From: Anniella stebbinsi
Lineage: Eukaryota; Chordata; Lepidosauria; Squamata; Anniellidae
Assembly (NCBI GenBank): GCA_029215795.1
Contig: JARDYH010000002.1
Coordinates: 58,691,001 to 58,755,000, forward strand
DNA length: 64,000 nt
Direction of reading: 5' to 3'
A program made the position numbers and the translations under genes. Positions 46,050-59,873 of the stretch are shown here, one piece after another; positions within the stretch are counted from its first letter, which is position 1, and each line of letters begins with the position of its first letter. The notes beneath the pieces are model-generated. The model searched no databases. It was not told where the DNA came from and was given only the letters and a program-made list of their open reading frames with translations.

Positions 46050-48340
46050 CAGAACCTTCTCTACCTTCCGCCCCCACCAACAGATGAATGAGTGAGCTGG
46101 ACTGGCTCAGAGACCCGTCTGGCTCTAATAAACAAAACGGAGGAACAGGAGGCTGTAAACGCCTGTGTCACTCCTCCTGCTCTGCCTGGTTCTGGCCAGC
46201 AGTGCTGAGGATTGATGGAGGGCTCTGAGATCAGATCTCTCTGTCTATAGAGTGTCAGTCCTTTAGGACTGCGCTCTCAATGTGCAGAGTAGTTTCCATG
46301 TTCGTCATGGATGTCCCAAGTGCTATATGGTATCCTCTACAAACTATACTTCATGGGCTGGTTTCTTAAGGAATAGCTATGCAGCTGAACTTAATAAATG
46401 CTAGCAAAAAGGTTATCTAGATTAAGTTTTCCCAGCAAGACAAGTGCTGTTTATTCATGTTGATACCTTTGAGATTTGACAATGTCCCTTGTCAAGAAAA
46501 CAACTGACAGGCCTTTGGTTTTTATTCTTTAAATAATAGGTGAGTATTATCTAAATAACAGAGAGTTGATATCCAGAACTAAGCAAGACAGGTAGACATT
46601 GGCTGTTATTTAGCAACTGATCTTGACAATTTATAATCACAGGAGAGCTTCCCTGTATTTTCAAATAATAAATAGATGTTGGAATAAATTTCTTTTAGCA
46701 TTGCTGACTTTAAAGTTTTATATCTTTGCAATTTAAGGGATGGCTGACCTTTAACTGTCTAGTAAAAGCCTGCTGACTACTTATTTGGATCTTTATTCAA
46801 AATGACTTTTATTAGTTATTTTATAAAACTTCAGATCAGATGTTTTAAGTAAAGCCATTTCAAAAGTTTATTTAGCATCCAAGTCTGCATATGTAATATA
46901 GTGTATGCAATGGCATGCATAGTGTCCTGATCTATGGCATCATGCATAAATATATTTTGAAAACACAGTTATATTTTGTATACATCAACAAAAGAACAGA
47001 GCAAAGAAAAAGAAAGGGCTCACTCTGAAAAGGAATGAAGTCAGTGGAAACAGCTCTTCAAATTGCAGGGACATGAGCTCAACATTTTCCCAAGCTAATT
47101 GCTAAAAGAATCTTAGTTTTAGTAACCCTACAAACCGATTGTCTCCAAAATATCCATGTAGAAAACACAGAATGAGTTTGTATGCATAAAGTTACTTAGT
47201 TACAGGGTCCTTCTGATCACAGGATAAAGACAAAAGAGCTGGCTAAGATAAAAGTAAGTTATTAGGCAAGGGAGAGAAAGCACACACAAAAGTATCACAG
47301 GTCAATGCACTATAATAATACATTATTTATTGTGCAATAAAGAAGGATATCTAGGTTACATCCAAAAATTGACTTACAAGATAGCCCTGTTTCTGCTGAC
47401 CTTTTGCAGAACAGCAAGTGAGTACATAAAGATTTTGCAACATGTTGTTTGGCATAAAATCTTCCACTGTGCACACAAAACGGAGAGTCAATACTATTCA
47501 ATGGCATTTCCATACACTCCAGTATTTCACAGATGAAAAGAAGGAGATTGTAACACCCCAATGTTCAAACCAGGGATAGTGTTTTGAGATCCCTATTCTC
47601 TGCACACTTATGCATTGTCGATGGCCCTCTGTTCCCTACTGTGCTCATTTACGCTGCAAGAGCCCTACTGGTTTAAAAGCAAAGAGGGCTTTCATTCTTT
47701 CTGTGAAAGATATACCAGAAAAACATAATTGTCCTCCTGTTTAAAGCATCCCTCAGCAGCTGCAGTGTGTGAAACGGCAAGCAGTGTGCTATATTGTGTC
47801 TTGGTTTTCACACACACACACATTTACTTACATGCTCACGCGTGATAGGGATGCTGGTGGAGAATTTTGGTCCACATTTTATAAGTGAACTGGTCTAATT
47901 CACACTCCCAAGAATAATAAATGGATTGGAACAGTTATTCTTTGCACTGCACGCTTATCTGAATGCTTCGATACAGTTCTTGGCTCAAAACACATGTATG
48001 GAAATGTGTATTTTAGGAGGAAATGTGTATAATTTAAACAAAATTTAAATTTTAAAAAAATCCCAGCAGAAAACAGGATGGACTGAATTTCTGATTGAAC
48101 ACATGCAAAGACTGGAAATAGACTGCTCTGTCCATCCCTGGCCTGAGAGAAGTTGCATCCACACTCTCACTCAGAGATTAGACTTCTAGAGACTCTGAGC
48201 AGGAAGCTGAGGTCTGGAGAATGACAAGGCTAGCAACTCATGCTAACAACTCACACTCCCCAAGGTGATAAAGTCTGGAAAGTGATTTACCAGAGACAAG
48301 CACATGGCTCAGGTCCATCTGCTCTCTGCCACATGAAGTG
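46050..48340. other. Quiet AT-rich stretch, no gene seen
   Basis: Only a short CA run near 47810-47821 stands out. No coding block or confident repeat was found. Confidence 0.4.
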
Positions 48341-48344
48341 AACT

Positions 48345-48440
48345 GTGTGGCTACTAAGGAGACAGCCTTCTCAGTGGTGGCAGCCTGGCTATGGCACCTT
48401 CGTTACGGTATTTTTAGCATCAGGTGAGGACCTTTGTTTA
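48345..48440 (+). mobile_element. LINE tail fragment
   Basis: CTACTAAGGAGACAGCCTTC and TCAGTGGTGGCAGCC match the 19240-19275 part of the LINE tail family. The 3' part is lost. Confidence 0.45.
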
Positions 48441-49226
48441 CTCAGGTCTTTCAATCCAAGAATGTCAAATCTCTTTCATTCTGAAGGCCAAATTCAGTTT
48501 CAGAGAAGGTCTTGGGGCCTGTGTTCCTGTGGGGTGGGAAGTAAAGGCAAAAAGGATCAGGGCCCAAAATGCCACCATATTTTTATCTTAAAGTTCTTAC
48601 TATTGGTGACTAAGCATTAGGAGAGGCATTTCAACAGTTTACAATGGGACTGGTGTGGAGTGGGGTGCAAGAAGCACGTAAAAGCCATAAATCACCCCAA
48701 AGCATGGCCTTCTGGGGAATCCTGCAGGACTGAATTGGGGCCCCAGTTGGGTCAGATAGGGCACGCAGGCCTGAAATTACAGCTATAATGCATATGTTTG
48801 GGAATGGTAGGACTATAAATCACAGCAAGGGAAGGCCTCAGGAAGGGAAGAGGGAAGGTGAAAATATCCTTTATCCCAGGAATGGGGAAGCTCCACCCCA
48901 TTGGTGTAATCCAGCTCATGGAAGTTCCCTATTTAGCTCATGAAGCATTTGGCTTTATCATTGGGCCCTTCCCAAGCCCCATCCCCTGAAGTCTACTGGG
49001 GCTTGGGGAAGGAGCAGGGAATCCACTTTTGTTATCTCCGATCAATGATCAAAATCCCCTCCCTGCACCCTCCCCAAGTCCTCTGGGAGCTACTGGGGGC
49101 TTGTGGAGGAGGCAGAGAATTCTTCCTGCTTATCCCGTCATTCTCGAAACACTCAAATATCATGTTATCTGTGATCATTCCTGAAACAGGAAGATCCCTC
49201 TGTTATCTCACTACAAAGCTCTACTT

Positions 49227-49361
49227 AGAGTTGGAGAAGACAACTTGTAGCCCTCCAGATGTTTTGACCTACAACATCCAGCATCCCTCACCATTGGCTA
49301 TGCAGGCTAGTGCTGATGGGAGTGCAGCCCAAAATATCTGGCCACAATTTACCCACCTCTC
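49227..49361. mobile_element. hAT-like palindromic MITE (CAGGGGTGGGCAA family)
   Basis: Blocks ACAACTTGTAGCCCTCCAGA, CCATTGGCTATGCAGGCT and AAAATATCTGGCCACA pair as in this family; the ends are eroded. It is related to 31998-32133. Confidence 0.6.
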
Positions 49362-49671
49362 TTAGGTAATGGAGATACACTGCAAATGTTTGGTTGGAGG
49401 CTCCACTTGTTCCCTCCACTTGTGAACTTAGGTGGCTGAGGGTTGACACTGAGAAATAAGAGGGAGGAAATCTGATGCTGAATGTCACCTTAGGCGGCAA
49501 AACCATCCAGGCATTCTTAATGTTGATAAATGCTACATGTGAGGAGGGAGAGCAGGGACAAGTATGTTAGCTCCATCTCCCTCCATCCCCATCTCATCAC
49601 CCTCTTTTTGAAGGGTGACTGCCTGCAGTGGGCAGCCTTCCCTGTTTTGTTTCTCTGCACCATTTAAAACC

Positions 49672-49796
49672 CCAGATCTACACCAAACAGGATATAACAC
49701 TTTGAAAATGGTTTGAAAATGATATATGGAATGTGTCCTGGACCCGAACAGTTGTCAAAATCATAAACCATTATAAGGCTATAGTGTAGATCTTGC
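49672..49796. mobile_element. MITE, GATCTACAC-TIR family
   Basis: Ends AGATCTACACCAAACAGG and TAGTGTAGATCT are inverted. The interior TATATGGAATGTGTCCTGGA is shared with 19778 and 40202. Confidence 0.7.
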
Positions 49797-49817
49797 CCCA
49801 GCTTCTCCATGGATTGA

Positions 49818-50007
49818 CTGTTAGAGAAGTACGACAGTGGAAACAATTACCTAGGGAGGTAGTGGGGTCGCCTACACTAGAGGCATTCAAGAGGCAGCTG
49901 GACAACCATCTGTCAAGGATGCTTTAAGGTGGATTCCTGCATTGAGAAGGGGGTTGAACTCGATGGCGTATAGGCCCCTTCCAACTCTACCATTCTTTGA
50001 TTCTATG
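49818..50007 (+). mobile_element. CR1 LINE, 3' end
   Basis: The sequence GGCAGCTGGACAACCATCTG, then GGGGTTGAACTCGATGGC and a terminal CATTCTTTGATTCTATG is the classic amniote CR1 3' end with its ATTCTATG-type tail. The copy is heavily 5' truncated. Confidence 0.9.
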
Positions 50008-50667
50008 TGCCGCATCTACCCACATTAATGCCTCAATAGGGCTACTATGTATGAATGATACATACAGTCCCACTGAGCACACCTCTCTGAGCAATTACAA
50101 GCAGCTGGTCAACCCCCTCAAAAGACAAAATGAAGAGACAAGCCTCTTGTGAACAAGAAAAAAGAGAGAGGCGTAAACTTGTAAAAGGAGGATATGAAGT
50201 TTGTATTTTCATTGCATACAGTTACTATTTATAGAGTGAGGAGAAGCCAATAATGTTCTGTGATTATTGGTTTGAAATGTTACAATAATTTATTTTTCTA
50301 GGCAGCAATTCTTTAAAATGTTGTCGTTTTGCTACTATGGATTGAGATGTGAAAGCAGAAAAATTCTTCCTGTGATCAGAAGTATTCTCTTGGCATGCTG
50401 CAAATGACTTTGTTTATCTAAGAAGCACAGGAGTTTTAGAATATTCATCCTAGGTAACTCTTCTGGGCCTGGGCTGATGCCAAGACCTGGAAAGGGCCCT
50501 CCTGCCCCTGGGAAAGCTTCTTCCTGTCATTTGAAAAAGATGTTTTTGTTTTAAATGTGCTCCACTGAATTATTATTATTTTTGCTTCTGTGACCTTTCT
50601 GGTATCCTGTCTGTTTTCAAGTTAGATCCTCTTTTGCCATAGAGATTTGCAGGCTAACTGTATTGTT

Positions 50668-50671
<4 letters not shown>

Positions 50672-50699
<28 letters not shown>
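50672..50699. repeat. (GT)n microsatellite
   Basis: About 14 GT units. Confidence 0.95.
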
Positions 50700-51134
50700 G
50701 TGGGGAGAATGAAGGTGAGTTGCAAATCAAACATGAGTAAAACCTCAGGGCTCAACAGGTTGTTGTACTTGAATATATGATATTTTGCCTCCAACATACT
50801 TTTCTTTTTATTATCCTGCCTTCCAGCAGATTCATGCAACTCTGGGTATTTTCTGTGGAGCACCCGAAACTGTTTTGAAATAACAATCAAGTTGTTGGGG
50901 CAGCAGCACTGGCATCCTGGTGACTATCTCCACTCTGAAGAAGTTGCAGACAGGGAATATGAAGACATATTGTGGGATTCTGCTTTTAGCAACGTCACTA
51001 ATTAGCATCTAACTTGTAAAACTTTATCTGCAACTTTCATGGATGCTGATATCCATGGGAAAGATCCATGCAATCAGTCCCACCCAGGTGGTTGCAGCAC
51101 TTGCAGGCAACTCCTTGCTGCAGGGGAGCACATC

Positions 51135-51250
51135 ATGGAAAAGCAGTTCCCAATCTGCAATCCTAAACATCGGGAGAAAGCCCTGCTGCATATAGTGGGA
51201 CTTACTTCTGAACAAGCATGCACATTACAAACATGCACAGTATTGCATTG
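51135..51250. repeat. CAATCCTA / AGTGGGACTTACTTCTGA dispersed repeat
   Basis: It shares TGCAATCCTAAACAT and GTGGGACTTACTTCTGAAC with copies at 54908, 60418-60660 and 61730-61960. It is a short dispersed repeat common in reptiles; the family name is not certain. Confidence 0.5.
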
Positions 51251-51895
51251 CGTGCCATGGATTAATACTTAAGAAAAATATGTTAATTATCAACTAGTTG
51301 AAGGTTTGATGGTGCATGGCTGACTGGAGGATGGTAGGATTTATTTCTGCCTGAACATGCCCTTGATCTTTTTAGTCAGTAGTTTAATGCTTTATTTGAT
51401 TCACCATCAGTAAGGATGAATCCTTAAAGCTGTACACTTAAGAATAGGAATGGGGGAGAAATTTCTTCAGGTTGCATTTTTACACGGAATTACTTAATTT
51501 CAAACCGTTGAACCAAAACTCAGTTATCCTTCCAAATTTGCACTTCTCTAAATTTTGCAGTGGAGATTATGATTAAAATGCCTTAAAAATGTGTATAATA
51601 GGGAAAATGCACATACAAATGCATATATTAGTGAAAGTAACATTTAGAAATGCATTTTAGGAAAATTGCTTGAAAAAATCTGTATATTAGGCAAAATTGC
51701 TTACAAAAATACATGTATTAGCAGAAATGTGCGGAAATTGCTTACGAATTTTCCTGTGAACATTTTTTTAAAAAAATATATTTTAATTCCCAACATTCAG
51801 GATGAACCAAGACTGGGAAAATTCTCAAAGAAACTGAAAAACCAAAACTGACAGATTCAACTCACAGATTCTAGCTAAGAGACGGAGCCTATATA

Positions 51896-52070
51896 CTAGG
51901 GCTGTGGTGGCCTTGGGTCCAGATCTGGATCCCGATGTGAAGCAGACAGATTTGGCCTGCCTCAGTCTGAATCCAGTTTGAGCCCAGACCAGGCTGACAT
52001 GGTCCAGAGCAGAGTGGAGCAGGTCCAAAGCACTTCAGGCCACACTGACCCAATCCATGCCAATGGTGAA
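51896..52070. mobile_element. Possible degenerate hAT-like fragment
   Basis: It starts TAGGGCTGTGGTGGCC and has GGTCCAGATCTGGATCC and AAAGCACTTCAG blocks like the 4036 and 36830 regions. No right end or TSD was resolved. Confidence 0.3.
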
Positions 52071-52490
52071 CCACTCCCCCCACTCACCTGCGGGACTTAC
52101 CTGACCTGTTCAGCAGCCACCTGTCCTTGATAAGAGCTGCTATTTTTTAAGGAAGATGGCGGCTCTGTCATTTTCTAGACTATATGTTCAAACTACAGCA
52201 GCCATAAAGGTCCATTTCTGGAAACTCTCCTAGACAAACTCTCCTAGACGTTTCTCAACAGGTCCTTACATCTGATCCTGCCAGAACTTTCCAGCCAAAC
52301 AGCTTTTGCATGGCCAACATTCTAAATCACCACCTCTGTTCAAATTCAGGACCAACAGACATCTTTAGAATGTTTCACTGTCTTCCAGTCAGATGGTACC
52401 AATTTCATTCAACCAGAAACCTGGCCACATACTCCCCTCTCAATGGTAATAATAGTACCAATAACTGCTACTCCACCACCACACCATAGC

Positions 52491-52805
52491 CCTACTCAGA
52501 CATTTAAAAAACCATGTTGTTTAAACGTGCAAGGAGGGGAGCACACTAGCTCCGCCCCTCCATTGTTGCTTGTTCTCATCACACTGTAAGCATGGAAGGT
52601 GACTCTATGAAGAGGAGAGCCTCCTTTATCCGTGGGGGCTTGCCACACAATAAGGAACACTGGGTAATCATACATGCTCTCCTCTTCACAAAGTCACCCT
52701 TCATATTTACAGCACAATGAAAATGACAACAGAAGGGGATGGGGATAGTGTGCTCCCCCTCCTTGCATGTTCAAACAAAATGCTTTGAGAACTCTTGAGT
52801 AAGGC
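52491..52805. mobile_element. Foldback MITE with about 130-bp arms
   Basis: The left arm (GCCCTACTCAGACATT, then GCAAGGAGGGGAGCACACTA, then GAAGAGGAGAGC) is matched in reverse by the right arm (GCTCTCCTCTTC, then TAGTGTGCTCCCCCTCCTTGC, then CTTGAGTAAGGC). No clear TSD. No coding content. Confidence 0.65.
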
Positions 52806-54170
52806 TGATGTTTGGTTTGTATTCTTTGGCTGAAGCCTCAAGTAAAAGCTAAACATTGTATAGCTAACCCCTTCATCTTCAGTGCCTTTAACAAAACATA
52901 ACAGTTGTACATATTATACTTTTACCTCACAAAAATCAGTTTCTTCACATAGCTTTATGCCACCACTGCCTTCTCCTCCCATACTGTACTCCATTTCTCT
53001 TTTACCATGTGACTGGAAAAGAACACAGACAATTTTATTTACTGAATTTGAACAATTTCACTGGCTTGAAACTGTATTGACTTCAAAGCTAAGCACTGGT
53101 TAGGGAAGTCCGCCTCTAATGCCTGAAGATGTTACTGCAGACTTCAGCTACATTGATACTTATAAATAAATTAAAACTAATTAAGTTATTTTAAAAACAA
53201 AATAACCCTGGGGTGTACACTTAATAAGCATGCCAAATTTCAGGTATTAGGTTTCCCAGTCTTGGTGTTATGGTACGGATGGATGGACCAACACACATCC
53301 TCTTTATTATTATAGATGTCCAAAGTCTGTCAGCTTGCATGACTGCCCTTCAGAAAGAAGTGTTTTGGGAAACTCAAGAAATCCTCCCAATCTTCCCTAG
53401 GAGCTATAGAACATGACCCACAGCAAGGTTTCCTGTTCTCTCAGGTTTCTTGAGATGTAATATTAGTCTCCTCCTTCTTCTCACACTTGTTTGCAGAATT
53501 ATAACTCCCGATTCTGACAAGAAATGCTTGCACCTTCCATTGCTGTTAATTCATAAGGTTGCCTAGCAACTGAATGGACTCTTTCACCTCATATATGCTG
53601 TGGCCTTTGCCCAGTTCTGCAACACTCAGAGAACTATGCGACCTATAAACCACTGATATTTGGAGAAGAAACTTACCACTGTACTAAAAAATAAAATAAA
53701 AAGCCAATATATATCTTGAAACTGTACAGGAAATTTATGAAGCAAAACACATGTCAAATATAAGACCTGTGGTAATGATCGTGAACAATGGGTAGATGAA
53801 ATATGCTGTGGAGATGTTGTAAGCCAAGTCAAAAAGATAGCAAATGGAAATGAACAGCAGGGAACTGAGAAAATTCTGTAGAATTCTGTGAAACATGTAA
53901 AGGGGAGAAAATTAAGGTGAGCACAGGAGAAAAAGAACTTTTCTGTCTCTAACTTATGTTTTCATCCACATTCTCACCATTTGGCAGCCATCTAATTAGG
54001 TCCAAATAACAGGAGATGCAGGAGATCATGACCAGGTATCTCAATTACTTTTTTTGTTTGTTTCACTTCAGAGTATTCACATAAAGCCGTTAATTTGAAT
54101 TGGGAAGTGGTGTCAGGGGAGGGGATGTTTAGCTTTTCCATAGATATAAATCCTGCTCTCTTGAAGCTGT
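52806..54170. other. Unannotated stretch
   Basis: No gene or confident repeat. The block at about 54170-54490 has GTCTGAACCCAGC and TTCAAACAACATGATAG motifs that also occur near 12850 and may be another dispersed element. Confidence 0.35.
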
Positions 54171-54907
54171 TATTAGTTCTGCTGGGGGAGAAAGACAATG
54201 CTGTGTGAACTGTGGATTGTTTGTTGAAACTTGAGTTAGTGTGGTGTCTGAACCCAGCATATTTTCCACAAGGTGGCTTGTTAACCTTGTAGTGAGGCTT
54301 ATTTTTCTTGAACAAGCCTCCTTGAGAACCCATAGTTTGTTGTTAAGTTGTCCAGGGTGGTTAACAAGCCACACTGCATGATTAGAAAGCCACAGTGAGG
54401 AAAATGTTCTAGGTTCAAACAACATGATAGCCCACAGTTCAACAAACAACCTGCAAAGCAAAAAACAACCCATACACAACCTTGAGTGTGGGTTAGCGTA
54501 TTGTATGAACAGTTCCATAGTTTGGCTTTTTCATAGTATTTTATGCAAAAGCCCTAGCTTCTCTTGGTTACTTTTTGTCTATGAAGTGGATAGGATGGAG
54601 TGAGACAATTTCTTCAACTAGCATAGTGCTGTTACAGATGTGAAAGTATGTCCCATGGAAAACAGTTCCCCTTTTCCAGGGGTTGTCCCATGAGGTTTTC
54701 TCAAAGAAATAATCTATCCAGAAATCTTGTTTAAGCATACGATTTACTGGGGATAATGAAAATTAAAATATACATCAGAGCATAAGCTATTCAAGAATAC
54801 AAATATTACAATCTTAAAGAACTAAAGGATACTGTCCCAGATTACAATGAAAACAGGAAAATTATGAAATATTGCATTTCAGTGACCTAAAACAATGATA
54901 GCAGTTA

Positions 54908-54998
54908 GGCTGTAATCCTATATTCACTGAATTGGGAATAAGTCCCATTGAACTCAATGGGACTTACTTTTGAATAGACATATAAAAGATTGCATTGT
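54908..54998. repeat. AATCCTATATTCA / ACTCAATGGGACTTACTT dispersed repeat
   Basis: AGGCTGTAATCCTATATTCA, CCCATTGAACTCAATGGGAC and TTACTTTTGAATAGACATA mark this copy. It includes a perfect short inverted repeat CCCATTGA/TCAATGGG. Confidence 0.6.
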
Positions 54999-55162
54999 TA
55001 GTATAAAATATCACTGTGAAACTGTTCTAATTAACAGATGTGAAATGGGAGAAGGCCAATAGATATCATCACTTCATGTTGGATTATTCAGCAAAAATCA
55101 GTTGCTGTTGCAGTGTACAATATCCCTTTTAAAGATCCAAACTGCAGAAAGATTTCATCAGC

Positions 55163-55365
55163 TAATGTAGTGTAGCAGCTAAGAAGCAGAGCTACAAATC
55201 AAGATGTCCTAGTCTGAATCTTCTTGCCTCTGCCATGAACTCACCAGTTGGCTTAGGCAAGCTATCCTGTGCATCAGGCCCAATCTGCAATACAGGGATA
55301 ATAATACTGGACTTCCATACAGGATTGTCGTAAGGATCACAAGATAAATGCTAATAATTATTACA
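55163..55365 (+). mobile_element. Sauria-like SINE, diverged
   Basis: The order GTAGTGTAGCAGCTAAGAAG (A-box-like), AGTCTGAATCTTC (B-box-like), TGCCATGAACTCACCAG, TTAGGCAAGC and AGGATTGTCGTAAGGATCAC corresponds to squamate Sauria SINEs, which have a tRNA-derived head. It is old and non-functional. Confidence 0.65.
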
Positions 55366-58102
55366 ACTGGGACCTGCAACAAAATGTTGCAATCAAGAAT
55401 GCATTGAACCATGTTTCAGGGAAAATCATATTCCACTCCTCTTCCACAGTTTTCGATTTTGTTCTCAAACAGCCTTTCAGCATTCTCTGAACACTATGTC
55501 CCCCATTTAACCTCCCAAAATATGTTTTGGACTATCAACTTCAGGGTTCCCCCAAATCTTGTTATTGGGTGGTGTCTTTTTGGCTACATAAGCAATGGCA
55601 CTCCTACCTGAGCATCAGAAAAATGAATTATTACCTTTGATTTTTTGGGGAATTTCCCCAATCATGCTATTTATGCACTTTTTAAAGAATAACTGGTCTG
55701 GTCTGACATGCACTCTGTGGTGCCAGGTCTGTGTTAGCCATGCTTGTATAAGAGCATATTCAGTCTGTGGAAAGTTACTGAAGTAGGCCAGAAAAGTAGA
55801 ACAAAATTGTCACAAAGCATGTTTAGACTCTAGAACAGCTTACGCAGGGCACTCAAGTTGCCATGCTTGTTCATCTTTCCCTCTTTATTTTCTTTTTCCT
55901 GCACTCAACATACTGGTGGACAGTTAGGTAGCTTTAATATAAATATCAGTGGGGACAAAGGTAACCCAGTAAGAAAAAAAATGTTGTACTGTATTCAAAG
56001 AATAAATGGGTTTCTAGAAAGCTAGTTTAAAACAGTAATACCTTCTATAGTGTACAATTCAATTTCATTGAAAAAGAATCTGACAGAAGTAATAAAATAT
56101 TTTTAAACCCACTTTGTATTTCAATAAATGCTAAGTAACAATCAGCACAAATTATGCAAATTGTGTTCCATATTGTCAAAATTATTCCAGGAACTGCAAA
56201 TTCTTAGACATATGTGATGATTTAATTAGTTTGTGTACCATACGTTAAAACATCTGACACATACTCAGAAATGTTTGCATTTTGAAGTTATTATAAGTGA
56301 CTACTTCTTTTTTCTTTCTTTTTAAAGGCAGGGATTCAAACAAACCACTAAAAAAGGAATAAATTGTTAGGTGCAGATGATGTTATTTGCAATCATGAAG
56401 ACATGCTTCACAGAGGGAAAACAAAAGCTCCTGAGTCACTGAAAATGGTAATTGTTTTTCAATCCAGTACGTTTGTACAGATGTCTCTTTACCATTTGGC
56501 TTGGTGCTTATGTTGACTGTAGACCCAATTGCAAAATGCTTAGTTGCCAACATCCCTGAAGGCTGTGGATTCAAGTATTGCTTGCCTTTACCCTAGTGAT
56601 CAGCCGGCAGACACTGGGAAATAACATTTGGGGATCAGTGGAATCTGGTGGCTCCAATGTCAGTGCAGCAGTGAATCCGCTTCAGTTTTCAGCCAGAACT
56701 GACTGAACCTGGAGAGGTTCATCATCCCACTGACATTGGAGTCACCAGTCTCCACTGTTGGGTCTACTGCTAGTCAGAACATTCCCTTGTATGACACCCA
56801 CACAAATGCTGCTGCAGAAGGTGGGAATCAACGTTGGTTTGTTGGCTGCATTCCTAAGCATATCTGAACTAGTAAACAAACCTGGTCCGATTTTGGAATT
56901 CAAGGTTGCGTTTTTCATAGGAAGTGTTGCAACAGAGGAGAGGTTTGTTCCTCAGGTTTAGTAATAACTGTTTCCAGGTGTGTCAGGACTAAGAGAATAT
57001 GCAGTGGTAATCCTTAATGATATGTATCCTGGACTTTCACTCTAGAATGACGAAAAGACTGGGTTAAGAAAGAGCTTCAAGGGTCCACTTCTTTAAGCTG
57101 TATATGGAACAAGCAGTACGGCTGGCTAGTTTGTTTGCTACTCCATTTCCTGAAAGAAGCTAACCTGTGTCTGGAATGTGGCTATTCCTGACTGATCTCT
57201 GTGTATACTTTCTGGTTTGAGTAGAACAGTGCAATTCTAAACATATTTATTCAATCCCACTCCCTCTTCTCTAGTAAACATGCCTAGGGATTGCAGCCTA
57301 AGCATTGTGGTTTTTGTTGCAACCAAGATCGAGACCAGGAACTTGAGCTGCAACACAGGATTTTCTGGGGGTGGACAATGTGTACACTCATATCTGCGAA
57401 TGACTGTTCAATTAAGGGGAAGTGTGCATCTCTCTTTTTCCATCAGTGCCATACCTCCAAGACCATGAAACTTAAGACACCTCAAACTTGACATACATAC
57501 TAGGGGGACCCTAGGGGTATGCATCTCAGTGTCATTTTGTTTTATAAAACACATTAATCTTAATTAATTTAAATGTGTCTATGTGGTTGAAGCCTGCAGT
57601 AACATCTTCCCTAAGTAGCACATCGCTTTTCAGTCAATAGTTTAAGACTAGTAGGCTGAGGGACAGAGTTATACACCTGTCCCCTGCTGTGAGGCAGCCC
57701 CCTTCAGGGGAATAGAGTGGGAAAAACCCCTCCCTCAGGGGGGCTATAGGGGTGCACCAAGGCAGGGGCAATTGCTAGGAATGCCAGGGGGCATGGCTTC
57801 CCTCAGATGGGATGGGCACAATGTGCCTAAATCTGACAGCTGTGTATGTTTGTTTGATGGCGTCACTGTATCAAACTGAGGGCTGTTCCAACCCATGCAA
57901 AGCTGGGTCTGTTTGCTAGTATAATTAAAACACTGAGCAGACTTCCGAGCCTGATCAGTCAAACCTGACTTGCCACCCAAGCTTTTTATGTTCTCTGTCA
58001 TATGGATGAATTTTGGGAACCCTCTGAAGTGGTCACTGTTTAGCTATAGGGCATCTAACCTTTGTATCTATATTCTTTTCACTTTTCTCCACAGCCAACC
58101 TT
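55366..58102. other. Quiet AT-rich stretch, no gene seen
   Basis: No recognised coding block. A weak copy of the CAATCCTA dispersed repeat may lie near 57225-57305. Confidence 0.35.
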
Positions 58103-58105
58103 AGT

Positions 58106-58286
58106 GGGTGCTTCCAGATGAGGCTTGCAGGTGCCCTGCCTCATTATCAGAATTTTAAGGGAAGTCCAGATGTTGTTGGACTTGTAACACCCCCCCTTGT
58201 ATTTTTAAGTTAAGTAAGAAAAGCTAGAATAGCTGTGCAATGCCATCTGCTTGTTAGTGTTAGGATCCCTCTGTTTGGAAGCACCC
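58106..58286. mobile_element. 181-bp MITE with GGGTGCTTCCA ends
   Basis: Perfect 11-bp TIR: GGGTGCTTCCA and TGGAAGCACCC. The 3-bp TSD AGT flanks it (58103-58105 and 58287-58289). Fits a Harbinger-like 3-bp duplication. No coding content. Confidence 0.75.
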
Positions 58287-59873
58287 AGTGATAAAAAGAG
58301 ATTATGTCACTATCATGCAATTAAACTCATCTTTCTCTGGGAATGATTTGCCTTTTCATATAGCACTGAAACAAATCAATTGAAGTGGTGCAATTAACTT
58401 CACAGTTTTGCTTATATCTGACGCTAAACACATGGTAGTATTCATGCTTTAATGCATTATTTTCATGTTTAATGCTTTACGCAGCAATGTGTTGGTTCTC
58501 TAACAGCCCAGTCCTATGCATTTCCCCTTGTTTAATGGGACTTAATGTTCAATACAGCAGGCCTATCAAATATTAGTGATTTTACAATCTTTGTTAATAA
58601 AATAAGGTGCTACTTCATTTATCCCTTGTAGACAAACCTAAGAAAATCTAGCACATTTGGATAATGAGGCCCAAATAAATGTGAAGTCCTGTTTCATAAA
58701 GACTGGCTTAGAGCTTTCCAGGGTGGTATGAAAGAGATCACCAATCACCTACAAACTACATGATCAGCTGGGTAAAAGGCAATACATATGTTAGTCCATA
58801 TGTTCTCAAAGGATTGGCATGGGAAGAGGGAAAAACTATTGCTGTGCCTAAACTGCAGTGGTAGCTCAAAATTCCCATATTATTTTGGGAGCAATCCTAT
58901 GCCCACAAACTGTGTCTGGGAGGAGCATAGGATAGTTCAGTTTCCTGGCTCCAAGATCGAAGCCAGGAAGCCACCTTCCCCACCCTCTTCCTCTCGTAGC
59001 CATCATGGAGAGAACAACACCAGCTACCTCTCTGCTCTCAGAAAATGGAGCATGGAGATGGGGAAAAAGGGGGCGTTCCTGGGGTTGGGGAGGGAAGGAG
59101 ACCAAGGCAGATGTGCTACGCTGATTCTTATGGCCGCCCCAGCTTCCTTCCCTCCGAGGAACTGGCGCTAAATGTGCAAAATTGCCCAACTAGCAGAAAT
59201 GCAGGGTGGCTGGAGTGTGGAGGCAAATTCTGCATTGGTTAGTCAGCAGCCTCCACGTTTGGAGGCTGCCGGCTATCCACATTGGATTGCTCCGTTTCAG
59301 CATTTTTTATTTACAGCATATTTACCCTGCTCTTCAGCCAAGGAAAGTTCCCAGAGTGGCTTACAAACATTAACATTAAGACAGTCCCTGCCTTCAGTCT
59401 TATAATCTAAAAGACACAACACAAAAGGAAAATTGATTGGAAGGAAGAAAAAAGCAAACCCCAGGTACTAGTTCTTTGTTTACAAATTCTTATAGGTGTT
59501 CTTTCTCGAAGGGAAAGGAGAGAGAATATCATACATCTTCAATGGATTACTTCCCACTTTGGGGACTAGAATCACCATTATTTTAAAAGTAGTTTCCTTT
59601 GCTTATTCAGTTTACTATTTATTTCCATTTCAAGGTTGCTCCTTCCCCAGGACCTGGGATGAGTAATCACAGCTTTAAAAAATAAATATAAATGAATTAA
59701 AAGTTTGATTTCTTTTAATCCTTGCCCAAACTCCCAGCCTAAATAAGGAAATCTTACAGTGACTCTGATATTCAATCTTGTTAGTTTCAGTGAATTTTCC
59801 ACTTCAAAAGGACAACAAAGTAGTTGTTGTGTGAAGTAGAATTAAAGTAGTAGTTCTCTGACTGAGGAGCAGG

